Positions 1 to 10,824 of a stretch of DNA of 53,443 nucleotides are shown in pieces (positions within the stretch are counted from its first letter, which is position 1; each line of letters starts with the position of its first letter). This stretch comes from an uncultured Lachnospiraceae bacterium (lineage in GTDB: Bacteria; Bacillota; Clostridia; Lachnospirales; Lachnospiraceae). The stretch is taken from contig CACZIO010000016.1 of assembly GCA_902781215.1 (NCBI GenBank), forward strand, positions 1 to 53,443. Reading direction: 5' to 3'. The position numbers and the translations under genes were made by a program. Under the pieces are notes generated by a model that did no database searches, was not told the DNA's origin, and saw only the letters and a list, made by a program, of their open reading frames with translations.

Positions 1-110
1 TCCTCCCCCGGCTTCATCCGCAGGACATTTTTAATATGATTGTAGTCCTCCCCCGCGATTTCGAGCAAGTCGCCCTGCATGGCGGAGAGGTCCGCGAAAA
101 TCTGCAGCAT
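1..110 (-). CDS. rsmE: 16S rRNA (uracil-1498-N3) methyltransferase RsmE, N-terminal fragment
   Basis: Only the first 36 or so codons are in the window; the gene runs off the left edge. From the ATG at 108-110 the peptide begins MLQIFADLSA and continues with ITGED-like and NHIKNVLRMKPGE segments, the conserved N-terminal PUA-like part of RsmE, which methylates U1498 of 16S rRNA. It follows prmA in the same direction, 78 bases downstream, an order common in Firmicutes. A GGAGGT lies 12-13 bases before the ATG, which is rather far. The family call rests on a short piece, so it is good but not certain. Confidence 0.75.
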   Translation of the reverse strand, partial: MLQIFADLSAMQGDLLEIAGEDYNHIKNVLRMKPGE

Positions 111-188
111 ATTTGTTCCGTGACCTCCGGTTTTCAGGCCTTGCGGCTTGTCAAAACGCTTTCGCGCCGATGATTCCGTCGCCAGTGC

Positions 189-1196
189 TCACAGTGCCTT
201 GCGGCCGACCACGCAGCACCACTCGCCCTGGTCCGCGACCGAGACGATCTCCAGGCCCGCGTCTAGCATGGCGTCCTTTACGCTCTGTGCCCGCTCCAGG
301 AGGATCCCGGAGGTGATGTAGACGGCGCCGGGCTTCATGCAGCGGACTGCCTGCGGGGTGAGCGGAATCAGGACATCCGGCAGGATATTGGCGAGGACAA
401 CGTCATAGCAGCCCTCTCCCACCTGTGCCTGGACCGCCGGATCATCGATGAGATTGCCCAGGATGACCGTGAACAGGGCGGGGTCCACACCGTTGGCGGC
501 GCAGTTGTCCTCGATGGCAGGAAGCGCGCAGGGATCCAGGTCGGTCCCGACGGCGCTCCGGATCCCCAGCTTGAGGGCCAGGAGGGCCAGGATCCCGCTG
601 CCGGTCCCCACGTCCAGCAGGACCGTGTCCGGTCCGATGTATTTCTGCAGCTCGCGGATACAGAGCTGGGTCGTCTCGTGCATGCCGGTACCGAAGGCCG
701 TGCCGGGATCAATGTGAAAGACCAGGCGGGGTTCCTTTTCATGCCCGTTTTCCATGACCTTCTCCGGCTTCTCCCAGGACGGGATCACCAGGATATCGTC
801 GATCCAGAACTGGTGAAAATACTGCTTCCAGTTATTGATCCAGTCAATGTCCTCGGTCTCGTCGATGCTGACGGTTCCCTCCCCCACGTCGGAGAAAGCC
901 CTGATCTCGTCGATCTTCGCCAACATTCTGTCCCGGACTTCCTCCGGCGTGCAGATCTCGTCGTCGACGACCAGGCGGCCGTCCTCTGTCTCCTCCAGAA
1001 AGAAGTTCAGGACCGCGGTCCCGTCGTCCGCGGGACCCTCAGGCAGGATATCCACGAACATCTGCTCCTTCTCCGAGGCGGTCAGGGGTACATTGTCCTC
1101 AATCTGGGCTCCGTAGAGGCCGATGTCCTCCATAAAGCTGATCAGTATATCCTCTGCGTCCGTCCTGGTGCGGACCCTGAATCTCATCCATTTCAT
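189..1196 (-). CDS. prmA: Ribosomal protein L11 methyltransferase PrmA
   Basis: SAM-dependent methyltransferase that trimethylates ribosomal protein L11. The 335-residue product starts MKWMRFRVRT, the usual PrmA opening. It has the substrate loop FGTGMHETT (about 168-176), the SAM motif DVGTGSG (195-201) and the post-motif ANILPDVL (269-276). The frame is open 73 codons further upstream, but that stretch is Cys/Gly/Pro-rich and unlike the family. The ATG at 1194-1196, with AAAGGA about 12 bases before it, fits better. At 335 aa it is slightly longer than typical (about 290-320). It lies downstream of dnaJ, so it may be co-transcribed with the chaperone genes by read-through. This order (dnaJ, prmA, rsmE) is known in Firmicutes. 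Confidence 0.93.
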   Translation of the reverse strand: MKWMRFRVRTRTDAEDILISFMEDIGLYGAQIEDNVPLTASEKEQMFVDILPEGPADDGTAVLNFFLEETEDGRLVVDDEICTPEEVRDRMLAKIDEIRAFSDVGEGTVSIDETEDIDWINNWKQYFHQFWIDDILVIPSWEKPEKVMENGHEKEPRLVFHIDPGTAFGTGMHETTQLCIRELQKYIGPDTVLLDVGTGSGILALLALKLGIRSAVGTDLDPCALPAIEDNCAANGVDPALFTVILGNLIDDPAVQAQVGEGCYDVVLANILPDVLIPLTPQAVRCMKPGAVYITSGILLERAQSVKDAMLDAGLEIVSVADQGEWCCVVGRKAL

Positions 1197-1391
1197 ATCT
1201 GTCTCAAATCCTTTCCGGCTGATCGCGGCGGGATGGCCCCGCCTCCATATCTGTAAGCCTGACGCGGTGGTCCCGGGGCCGTCGCGCGCACAGACCGGCC
1301 CCTGTGATGGAGCACAGATTCCGCCCCGCATCATATCACCGATAACACGAAGAATTGTCAGGAGACAGAAAATCCCCTGACAACCCTGAAA

Positions 1392-1419
1392 CTGCATGCT
1401 TCTTTCATTTAACATGCAG
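1392..1419 (-). terminator. Weak hairpin after dnaJ
   Basis: Arms CTGCATG (1392-1398) and CATGCAG (1413-1419) form a perfect 7-bp stem nine bases past the dnaJ stop. Read on the minus strand only TTTC follows the stem, so it is at best a partial terminator that would let some transcript reach prmA. Apart from this hairpin and the prmA ribosome site, nothing is visible in 1197-1427. Confidence 0.3.
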
Positions 1420-1427
1420 AAAAAGTT

Positions 1428-2636
1428 TTACTTTTCCCAGAAGTGTTTTTTCTTTTCCTTTTTTTCCTTTTTGGTCTCCTTCTGGTCCTCCTTCTCCGTT
1501 TTTTCCGGTTCGTCGTCCTTCTTACTCGCGCGCTCCACGGCGGTGAGGGAGTCACCGGTCAGCTCATCGAATTTGCGCAGAAGATCCCTGGCCTCCTTGC
1601 TGAGCTTGGTCGGGACATCGACGACCAGGGTGACGTAGTGATTGCCGCGCAGGTCTCTGTTGCGCAGGGACGGAACGCCCTTGCCGCGGAAGCGGATCTG
1701 GGTGCCGGTCTGGGTGCCGGCCTTGACGTCGTAGACGATCTTGCCGTCGACGGTGTCGATCATGACGCTGCCGCCCAGGGCCGCGACCGGATAGGAGATC
1801 CTGACCATGGAGAAGATGTCGACGCCGTCGCGCTCGAAGATCTCGTGGGGCGATACGATGACCTCCACCAGCAGGTCGCCGCGGGGGCCGCCGTTGATCC
1901 CGGGCTCGCCCTTCTCGCGGATGCGGACGCTCTGTCCGTTGTCGATGCCCGCGGGGATGGTGACATTGATGGTCTTGCGGCTGGTGATGTAGCCTGTCCC
2001 GCCGCAGTCCGGGCACTTGTCCTTGATGATCTTGCCGCTGCCTGCGCAGTCCGGGCAGGTCTGTACGTTGCGGACCGTCCCGAAGAAGGACTGCTGGGTG
2101 AAGACCACCTGGCCCTTGCCGCCGCACTTGGGGCACATCTGGGGCGTGGTCCCGGGCTTGGCGCCCGTCCCGTTACACTTGGGGCAGGGATCCTTGAGGT
2201 TGAGGGTCAGCTCCTTCTCGGTGCCGAAGACCGCCTCCAGGAAGGTGATCCGGACGCTGGTGCGGATGTTGGCGCCCTTCATGGGACCGTTGGAGGCACC
2301 CCTGGTGCGGCCGCCGCCGAACATGCCGCCGAAGAGATCTCCGAAAATATCCGAGAAATCCGCGCCGGTAAAGTCGAAACCGCCCGCGCCGAAGCCGCCG
2401 GTCCCGTCAAAGGCCGCATGGCCGAACTGGTCGTACTGCGAGCGCTTCTCATGGTCGCTCAGGACAGCGTAGGCCTCGGAGGCCTCCTTGAACTTCTTCT
2501 CAGCCTCCTTGTCACCGGGATTCATATCCGGATGGTATTTCTTGGCCAGCTTTCTGTATGCCTTCTTGATCTCTTCGTCGGTCGCCGATTTCTCGACGCC
2601 CAGCACCTCGTAATAGTCTCTCTTCTGTTCAGCCAT
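1428..2636 (-). CDS. dnaJ: Chaperone protein DnaJ (Hsp40, type I)
   Basis: Co-chaperone that delivers clients to DnaK and stimulates its ATPase. The 402-aa protein has the full type I layout: J domain with HPD at residues 35-37; a Gly/Phe-rich linker (about 75-110); a zinc domain with four CxxCxGxG-like motifs ([32 protein letters not shown]); then the substrate-binding C-terminal domains. The tail is highly charged (runs of Lys/Glu after residue 370), more than is usual. The ATG at 2634-2636 has GGAAG five bases upstream and gives the normal [13 protein letters not shown] start; a TTG four codons earlier is less likely. It lies 302 bases downstream of dnaK, an unusually wide gap for this operon that holds two large hairpins. 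Confidence 0.97.
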   Translation of the reverse strand: MAEQKRDYYEVLGVEKSATDEEIKKAYRKLAKKYHPDMNPGDKEAEKKFKEASEAYAVLSDHEKRSQYDQFGHAAFDGTGGFGAGGFDFTGADFSDIFGDLFGGMFGGGRTRGASNGPMKGANIRTSVRITFLEAVFGTEKELTLNLKDPCPKCNGTGAKPGTTPQMCPKCGGKGQVVFTQQSFFGTVRNVQTCPDCAGSGKIIKDKCPDCGGTGYITSRKTINVTIPAGIDNGQSVRIREKGEPGINGGPRGDLLVEVIVSPHEIFERDGVDIFSMVRISYPVAALGGSVMIDTVDGKIVYDVKAGTQTGTQIRFRGKGVPSLRNRDLRGNHYVTLVVDVPTKLSKEARDLLRKFDELTGDSLTAVERASKKDDEPEKTEKEDQKETKKEKKEKKKHFWEK

Positions 2637-2763
2637 AGAATCTTCCAATCCACTGCAGGCGCAGGATATTGTATAGGAACTGCCGGACCGGGAAATCCCG
2701 CCGCCGGCAGGGAGTCATCGTCACATTCAGACGCCCCGGATCCGGGGGTACTGTTTACGCATC

Positions 2764-2796
2764 ATTGCCCAGACCGCCTCAAACGGCCTGGGCAAT
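2764..2796 (-). other. dnaK-dnaJ intergenic hairpin
   Basis: ATTGCCCAG and CTGGGCAAT arms extend through CCG/CGG around a 7-base loop. In minus-strand RNA the single mismatch becomes a G-U pair, so the 13-bp stem is fully paired in dnaK-dnaJ mRNA and imperfect in the antisense. No U-run follows on the minus strand; a T5 run follows on the plus strand. A role in processing or in lowering dnaJ read-through is inference. Confidence 0.5.
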
Positions 2797-2865
2797 GCCT
2801 TTTTATATCACATCAGACAAAAAATGTAAAGCGCGGAACGCGCGAAGCTCTGTTCAAAGCAGTGA

Positions 2866-2915
2866 GCCGGATGGGCGCAGGTGTGTGCCTGCACAGACGC
2901 CTGCGCTCATCCGGC
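2866..2915 (-). repeat. Palindromic repeat, dispersed family (copy in dnaK-dnaJ gap)
   Basis: A long hairpin: GCCGGATG pairs with CATCCGGC, and GCGCAGG with CCTGCGC, around a core that reads GTGCAGGCACAC on the minus strand. The same core, in the same kind of long stem, recurs at 18444-18485 and, with one change, at 18614-18649. This suggests a dispersed REP-like repeat. No transposase is seen in the window. Confidence 0.5.
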
Positions 2916-2938
2916 GAATGCAGTTTCAATTTCTGTCA

Positions 2939-4834
<1,896 letters not shown>

Positions 4835-4984
4835 CTATTTCAACGAATCATTCGATAATGTTCCTGACTCTTGGGGATCCGGCTCTTTTCCTCCGTTTAA
4901 AAAGTGATTCAAAAAGCCATCTCCTCATCTATCCGGTCAACACGGCCTGCGCCGTGATCATTGTCTCTCCTCTGCGGATGATTT

Positions 4985-5719
4985 CTACTGTACGACCGCG
5001 ACCATGCTGTAGCGGATGACCGCGTCGTGGTATTTGTAGCCCTTCTGCAGCTCCTGGGCGACGGTTCCGGAGGGGTACTCCTCACTCTCCACCTGCATGA
5101 CCGCGTTGTGAAGGTTGGGATCGAACTCCTGCCCGACCGCCTCGATCGGCGTCACGCCCAGGTCCTCAAGCTGTTTGACCAGCTGGCGGTAGACCATTTC
5201 CATGCCGCTCGCCAGGGCGCTTGTCTTTTCCTCTTCCGGGACGGCCGCCAGGCCGCGCTCGAAATTGTCGACGATGGGGAGCATCTTCTCGATGACGTTC
5301 CGCTCGCCCATGGAGAACATCTGCTGCTTCTCCTTGTCCGTGCGCTTGCGGAAGTTGTCGAACTCCGCCATCTGGCGTTTCACCCGGTCCTCGAGCGAAT
5401 CGATTTTTTCCTTCAGGGCCTTCTTTTCCTTGTCGCCCTTTTTGCGCTTGAAAAAGCCCTTCTTCTCCTCGCCGGACGCCTCATCGGTGTCCTCTCCGGC
5501 GTCTTCGGCTCCAACGTCCGCATCTGTCTCCGCGTCCTCCGCCTCAGCGTCCGCCTCCTCAGCTGAAGCTGCTTCAGCTGCTATGTTTTCCTCTGTATCC
5601 TTATCCTCTGCCGCTGTCTCAGGATCCTGTCCCTGACCGGCCTCCGCTTCCGCGGAAGTCGTATCTGTATCAGGAATATTTTCCTCCCGCAGCATTTCTT
5701 CCACTGTCTTTTCAGCCAT
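4985..5719 (-). CDS. grpE: Nucleotide exchange factor GrpE
   Basis: Exchanges ADP for ATP on DnaK. The 244-aa protein begins MAEKTVEEMLREE and carries a very acidic, Ala/Glu/Asp-rich N-terminal stretch of about 95 residues, a basic patch, the long dimerising coiled coil (about 105-160, with EFDNFRKRTDKEK) and the C-terminal beta wing (DLGVTPIEAVGQEFDPN). That is some 40-60 residues longer than most homologues, all due to the acidic extension. I chose the ATG at 5717-5719 (AAAGGAAG upstream) over the in-frame codon 15 positions earlier. It is first gene of the heat-shock operon; the perfect CIRCE element ends 35 bases before the start, so it is under HrcA repression. Confidence 0.95.
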   Translation of the reverse strand: MAEKTVEEMLREENIPDTDTTSAEAEAGQGQDPETAAEDKDTEENIAAEAASAEEADAEAEDAETDADVGAEDAGEDTDEASGEEKKGFFKRKKGDKEKKALKEKIDSLEDRVKRQMAEFDNFRKRTDKEKQQMFSMGERNVIEKMLPIVDNFERGLAAVPEEEKTSALASGMEMVYRQLVKQLEDLGVTPIEAVGQEFDPNLHNAVMQVESEEYPSGTVAQELQKGYKYHDAVIRYSMVAVVQ

Positions 5720-5753
5720 GATCTGTGGACTTCCTTTCTGCCTTTTCGTTCTG

Positions 5754-5780
5754 TTAGCACTCACTCGTTTCGAGTGCTAA
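5754..5780 (-). promoter_or_regulatory. CIRCE operator of grpE-dnaK
   Basis: Exact consensus TTAGCACTC-N9-GAGTGCTAA (5754-5762 and 5772-5780), flanked by a further G/C pair that extends the palindrome. This is the HrcA binding site. It lies between the promoter at 5796-5824 and grpE. Confidence 0.98.
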
Positions 5781-5795
5781 CATCTTTCATTTGAG

Positions 5796-5824
5796 AGAAT
5801 AGCACCCTGTGGAAGAGATGTCAA
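5796..5824 (-). promoter_or_regulatory. Sigma-A promoter of grpE-dnaK
   Basis: Minus strand TTGACA (5819-5824), 17-base spacer, TGCTATTCT extended -10 (hexamer 5796-5801). The CIRCE operator begins 15 bases downstream, so HrcA would cover the early transcribed region. Confidence 0.9.
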
Positions 5825-5891
5825 CAGAGATTTTCAGAGAAAATATAAAACGTTTCTATATTGTTTCTGTAGAAAAACAAAATGAAATCGA

Positions 5892-5943
5892 AAAAATGCG
5901 CGTATGCGGTACCAGCCGGCCCTGAAGAGGGCCGGCCGGGTAC
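5892..5943 (-). terminator. Terminator after the symporter
   Basis: Minus-strand stem GTACCCGGCCGGCCCT / AGGGCCGGCTGGTAC (about 5908-5943, tetraloop CTTC) starts at the end of the symporter gene. A U6 run follows after about 12 bases (5892-5896 region). The strong stem and the offset U-run suggest an imperfect intrinsic terminator that keeps the symporter transcript out of the grpE promoter. Confidence 0.55.
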
Positions 5944-5950
5944 TCTTCCT

Positions 5951-7189
5951 CTATTTCGCAGCCTTCCTCTGCTCCCGAAGCCTCTCCTGGCGGGAGACCA
6001 CGATCGCGCAGGAGGCGTCGCCGGTGATGTTGACCACCGTCCGCCCCATGTCAAAGATCCGGTCCACGCCCGCGACCAGGGCGATTCCCTCCACGGGAAG
6101 GCCGACCGACTGCAGGACCATGGCCAGCATGACCACGCCCGCGCCCGGAACACCGGCAGTGCCGATCGAGGCAAGTGTCGCGGTCAGGACGATCGTGACC
6201 ATCTGGCCCGGGGTCAGGCGGACGCCGTAGCAGGCCGCGATAAAGATCGCGCAGACGCCCTGGTAGATGGCCGTCCCGTCCATGTTGATGGTCGCCCCGA
6301 GCGGGAGGACGAAGGAGCTGATCTCCGGGTCCGCCCCCATCTTCTCGCATCCCTTCATATTGACAGGGAGTGTGCCGACGCTGGATGCACTCGAAAAGGC
6401 GAAGATCATGGCCGGGAGCTGGCCCTTGAGGAAATCCAGAGGCCGCATGCCCCCCAGGAGGCCGACCGCCGCGGAATATACCACCAGCATATGGACGAGA
6501 TAGCAGACATAGGCCGCCAGAAGGACCATGGCCAGAGACCCCAGGATGGAGGCGCCGTTGGAAGCGACCACCGGACAGATCAGGCAGAAGACGCCGACGG
6601 GAGAGAGCCTGAGGATGATGTCCATGCACTTCATGAAGACCACGCCGAAGGAATGGATCCCCTTCGCCGCGGGCGCCGCCTCCTCACCGGCCAGAATGAT
6701 GGCGAAGCCGATCAGGATGGCCATGACGATGACCTGGAGCATGATGGCCTCGGACATGGGCTGAATGATGTTGGAGGGGAACATATTGACCAGGGTCTCC
6801 ATGGGCGGCACGCCCTCAGTCTCCTGAAAGCTCAGTCCGGACGTCTCCAGTACAGGGAAAAAGCGCGAAAAAACACTTCCGCCCGCCAGGCCGATCACAA
6901 TGGCGAAGGCCGTCGTGCAGAGGTAGTAGACCACGGTCCGCAGACCGATGACGCCCACCTTGCGGATATCACTCATGGAAATGACGCCGTCGATGATGGA
7001 AAACAGCACGATCGGCACCACGATAAACTTGAGCAGATTCAGAAAGATCGTGCCGAAAGGCCTGATATAGGTTTCCGCCAGGTCAGCGTGACTCTGCAGG
7101 GCCAGGCCTGCGAGGATCCCCAGCAGCAGGGCGATGAAGATCTTGGCGGCCAGCGGCAGTTTTATCTTTTTTTCTTCCTTATGTTCCAT
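5951..7189 (-). CDS. Sodium/dicarboxylate or glutamate symporter (DAACS family)
   Basis: Secondary transporter of the glutamate/aspartate family (TC 2.A.23). The 412-aa protein has the predicted eight-helix layout with two re-entrant loops: HP1 carries SSASSVGTLPVN in place of the usual serine-rich tip, and TM7 has INMDGTAIYQGV, the sodium-binding NMDGT motif. TM8/HP2 has the GVPGAG loop. The ATG at 7187-7189 with AGGAGAG upstream fits; an earlier in-frame start would lie inside the terminator hairpin. The substrate cannot be fixed: TM8 lacks an obvious Asp-to-Arg switch I can read with confidence. It sits between hrcA and grpE, splitting what is usually one operon. Confidence 0.9.
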   Translation of the reverse strand: MEHKEEKKIKLPLAAKIFIALLLGILAGLALQSHADLAETYIRPFGTIFLNLLKFIVVPIVLFSIIDGVISMSDIRKVGVIGLRTVVYYLCTTAFAIVIGLAGGSVFSRFFPVLETSGLSFQETEGVPPMETLVNMFPSNIIQPMSEAIMLQVIVMAILIGFAIILAGEEAAPAAKGIHSFGVVFMKCMDIILRLSPVGVFCLICPVVASNGASILGSLAMVLLAAYVCYLVHMLVVYSAAVGLLGGMRPLDFLKGQLPAMIFAFSSASSVGTLPVNMKGCEKMGADPEISSFVLPLGATINMDGTAIYQGVCAIFIAACYGVRLTPGQMVTIVLTATLASIGTAGVPGAGVVMLAMVLQSVGLPVEGIALVAGVDRIFDMGRTVVNITGDASCAIVVSRQERLREQRKAAK

Positions 7190-7202
7190 CCGTCTCTCTC
7201 CT

Positions 7203-7245
7203 GAAAAAAGCCGCGCAGCAATCCTGTTCCGTTGCATGCGCGGCT
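7203..7245 (-). terminator. Rho-independent terminator or attenuator after hrcA
   Basis: Minus strand AGCCGCGCA-TGCAA ... TTGC-TGCGCGGCT followed directly by TTTTTT (7203-7208). It begins about 18 bases after the hrcA stop, and its U-run abuts the symporter ribosome site (AGGAGAG, about 7196-7202). That leaves no room for a separate promoter between terminator and symporter, hence possible attenuation. Confidence 0.85.
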
Positions 7246-7263
7246 CTGAATGATCTTTTTACT

Positions 7264-8451
7264 TTATAATTCCTTGATCTCGATCCTCTTGATCTGGGGG
7301 ATCCGCAGTTCCGGTATGGTAAAGACCTGCCCCCCTTTTGTGCCCCCTTCCTGACCGGAAGAAGCCGCCGCGCCGTCTCCCTTGTCCTCCAGACTCGCCG
7401 TGCCGGAAGGCTTATAGATCGCATCGAGCTGGCTCATGATCTCCTTGAGGACGCCGACGACCTTGTCGTAGTCCATGCGCTTGGGGCCGATGATGCCGAT
7501 GGTGCCCTTCATGCCCTCGCCCAGCTCATAGGTCGCGGTGACGACACTGCAGTCCCGCATGCCCGCCACGGGCATCTCGTTGCCGATGTAGACCTGGATG
7601 CCGTTCTGGCCCTCGCCGGCCAGGGTCTCCTGGACGATGCTGCCCAGGGCCTGTTTTTCCTCGAAGTCGCTGATGATCTCGCTGGCCCGCTGGTGGTCGG
7701 CCAGCTCGGGATATTTGAAGATATTGTTGGCGCCGCTGGTATAGATCTTGAGCTCCTCCTCGCTCCGGACGATCTCCGCCGCCGCGTCGATGACATTGTT
7801 GACGATGGCGGTATGGATGCCGGCATTGCGCTTGATGCCCTCGATGAGGCCCAGGGTGATCTCCTCGACGGAAAGACCGCATAGGTTGGTGTTGAGGAGC
7901 ATGTTGAGCTTGAGCATGGTCTCGGCGGACAGCTCCTCCTCCACGGGGATGACCTTGTTGCGGATCAGGTTCCCCTCGATGACGATGACCGCCAGCACAT
8001 TGCGGGGGTCGACCTGGGAGAGCTGGATGAACTTGATCTTGCTGCTCCTTGTCGTGGGCGAGGAGATCATGGAGGCATAGTTGGTGGAGACCGCCAGGGT
8101 CTTGGCCACGCTCTGCAGCATGTTTTCCAGCCGGTCCTGCTTTTTCAGCAGGAGGTCCTTCATGTCCAGCATCTCCTTTTTGGCGCTCTGGAGCTCCTCC
8201 TTCTCGCTGCTGAGCATATCGTCCACGTAGAGCCGGTAGCCCGCGTCCGTGGGGATCCGTCCCGCGGAGGTGTGGGGCTGGGTGATCAGACCCATCTCCT
8301 CCAGGTCCGCCATCTCATTGCGGATGGTCGCCGAGCTCAGCTTGAGATCCGTGAGCTTGGAGATGGTCCGGCTCCCGACCGGCTCCCCCGTCTCCAGATA
8401 ATTGCGGACGACCGCTTTTAAAATTCTCATTTTCCGATCCGGTAATTCCAT
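7264..8451 (-). CDS. hrcA: Heat-inducible transcription repressor HrcA
   Basis: Repressor that binds CIRCE and is kept active by GroEL. The 395-aa protein begins MELPDRKMRILKAVVRNYLE and has the N-terminal winged helix (GEPVGSRTISK, then SSATIRNEMADLEE), the dimerisation helices and the inserted domain. At 395 aa it is longer than most (about 345). The extra part is an Ala/Gly-rich C-terminal segment ending in PQIKRIEIKEL. The ATG at 8449-8451 follows GAGGCGGAGA; a GTG four codons earlier is possible. It has its own promoter and CIRCE copy, so it represses itself, and it is cut off from grpE by a terminator and the symporter. Confidence 0.96.
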   Translation of the reverse strand: MELPDRKMRILKAVVRNYLETGEPVGSRTISKLTDLKLSSATIRNEMADLEEMGLITQPHTSAGRIPTDAGYRLYVDDMLSSEKEELQSAKKEMLDMKDLLLKKQDRLENMLQSVAKTLAVSTNYASMISSPTTRSSKIKFIQLSQVDPRNVLAVIVIEGNLIRNKVIPVEEELSAETMLKLNMLLNTNLCGLSVEEITLGLIEGIKRNAGIHTAIVNNVIDAAAEIVRSEEELKIYTSGANNIFKYPELADHQRASEIISDFEEKQALGSIVQETLAGEGQNGIQVYIGNEMPVAGMRDCSVVTATYELGEGMKGTIGIIGPKRMDYDKVVGVLKEIMSQLDAIYKPSGTASLEDKGDGAAASSGQEGGTKGGQVFTIPELRIPQIKRIEIKEL

Positions 8452-8538
8452 TCTCCGCCTCACTCTCTGACCTGCCCGCTCAAGCCCGCGGCTGCGTATT
8501 GTAGTATCGTTCTATGAAAACTTCTGACGAAGCATTCA

Positions 8539-8565
8539 TTAGCACTCCACACCACAGAGTGCTAA
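8539..8565 (-). promoter_or_regulatory. CIRCE operator of hrcA
   Basis: Second exact CIRCE, TTAGCACTC-N9-GAGTGCTAA (8539-8547, 8557-8565), 88 bases before the hrcA start. The 9-base spacer differs from the first copy. Confidence 0.98.
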
Positions 8566-8579
8566 TCTCTTTCTCTGAG

Positions 8580-8608
8580 AGAATATCACCCCCGACTGAG
8601 GATGTCAA
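8580..8608 (-). promoter_or_regulatory. Sigma-A promoter of hrcA
   Basis: Minus strand TTGACA (8603-8608), 17-base spacer, TATTCT (8580-8585), with CIRCE 14 bases downstream. The hexamers, spacer length and TTCTCTCA context copy the grpE promoter, so the two HrcA targets look like duplicated control regions. Confidence 0.9.
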
Positions 8609-8715
8609 CCTGCGCAAGAACGCGCAGGGATGCAAAAGCGCAGCCCGAACAGTAACCGCCGTCTCTAAAAAGCAGTGGCAAAAGAAGTACGTGCGCGCAA
8701 AAAATGCAGCGCCGC

Positions 8716-8748
8716 AAAAAAACGGGGACGCCTTGCGGCATCCCCGTT
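8716..8748 (-). terminator. Terminator of the ATP synthase operon
   Basis: Minus strand ACGGGGATGCC-GCAA-GGCGTCCCCGT followed by seven U. It lies about 90 bases after the atpC stop. A classic strong intrinsic terminator. Confidence 0.93.
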
Positions 8749-8837
8749 CCGGTCAAAGCCCGGTCCTCCGGGCTCCATATCATAATGATATACGTCTTGT
8801 ATAAATATAGGTAATTTACCTGTCTCGTATGACGCTG

Positions 8838-9248
8838 TCACTGTTTGGCGCTGCCGATGCGGACGAGGGCGCGGTAAAGCTTGGATTCCGTGCGGATCCT
8901 CGCCTCCTCGGAGAGCGCCGCCGCTTCGCGCAGCTGCTGCTCGGCGCGGTCCCTGGCAGCCTCGGCACGCTCGATGTCGATGTCCTCACTCCACTCCCAG
9001 GTGGTGGGGAGCAGGTGGCACTCATTATCCAGCATGGAGCACATGCCGCCGATGCAGGCCGCGGTGCGCTCCGTCCCGTCCTCCATGAGGACGCGGGCCG
9101 TGCCCATGCCGACAGCCGTGCAGTAGTTGATATGCCGCGCGAGGATCGCCAGATCCCCGTGTATGGAGCGGAATGTCAGTCTCTGTACATCCCCCTCATA
9201 TGCGAGACCATCCACTGTGACGATCTTCAGATGGAAGGTATTTGCCAT
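8838..9248 (-). CDS. atpC: ATP synthase F1 epsilon subunit
   Basis: Rotor-stalk subunit linking gamma to the c-ring and able to inhibit ATP hydrolysis. The 136-aa protein has the N-terminal beta sandwich (FHLKIVTVDGLAYEGDV) and the C-terminal two-helix part (ERAEAARDRAEQQLREA). The usual PTxEGxxGILPxH segment is divergent here (RSIHGDLAILARH). Last gene of the atp operon, 46 bases after atpD, followed by the terminator at 8716-8748. Start ATG has AAGGAGGAG upstream. Confidence 0.93.
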   Translation of the reverse strand: MANTFHLKIVTVDGLAYEGDVQRLTFRSIHGDLAILARHINYCTAVGMGTARVLMEDGTERTAACIGGMCSMLDNECHLLPTTWEWSEDIDIERAEAARDRAEQQLREAAALSEEARIRTESKLYRALVRIGSAKQ

Positions 9249-9294
9249 GGATTGTCTCCTCCTTACATTCGTTTACCTGCTGCGGAGAAGCTCC

Positions 9295-10710
<1,416 letters not shown>

Positions 10711-10760
10711 TCATTGTCTAAGCTGCGGGATATTTCACGATCCGGACCTTCTCGCTTTGG

Positions 10761-10782
10761 GTGCCGCCCTGCAGGACGGCAC
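10761..10782 (-). other. atpG-atpD intercistronic hairpin
   Basis: GTGCCG(C/U)CCTGCAGG(G/A)CGGCAC is a 22-base near-palindrome. In minus-strand mRNA the one mismatch is a G-U pair. A role in mRNA processing or stability is inference. Confidence 0.4.
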
Positions 10783-10824
10783 CTGCCAGCATCCGCACAG
10801 GTGTGCGGGCGGATCCGGCGGGCC

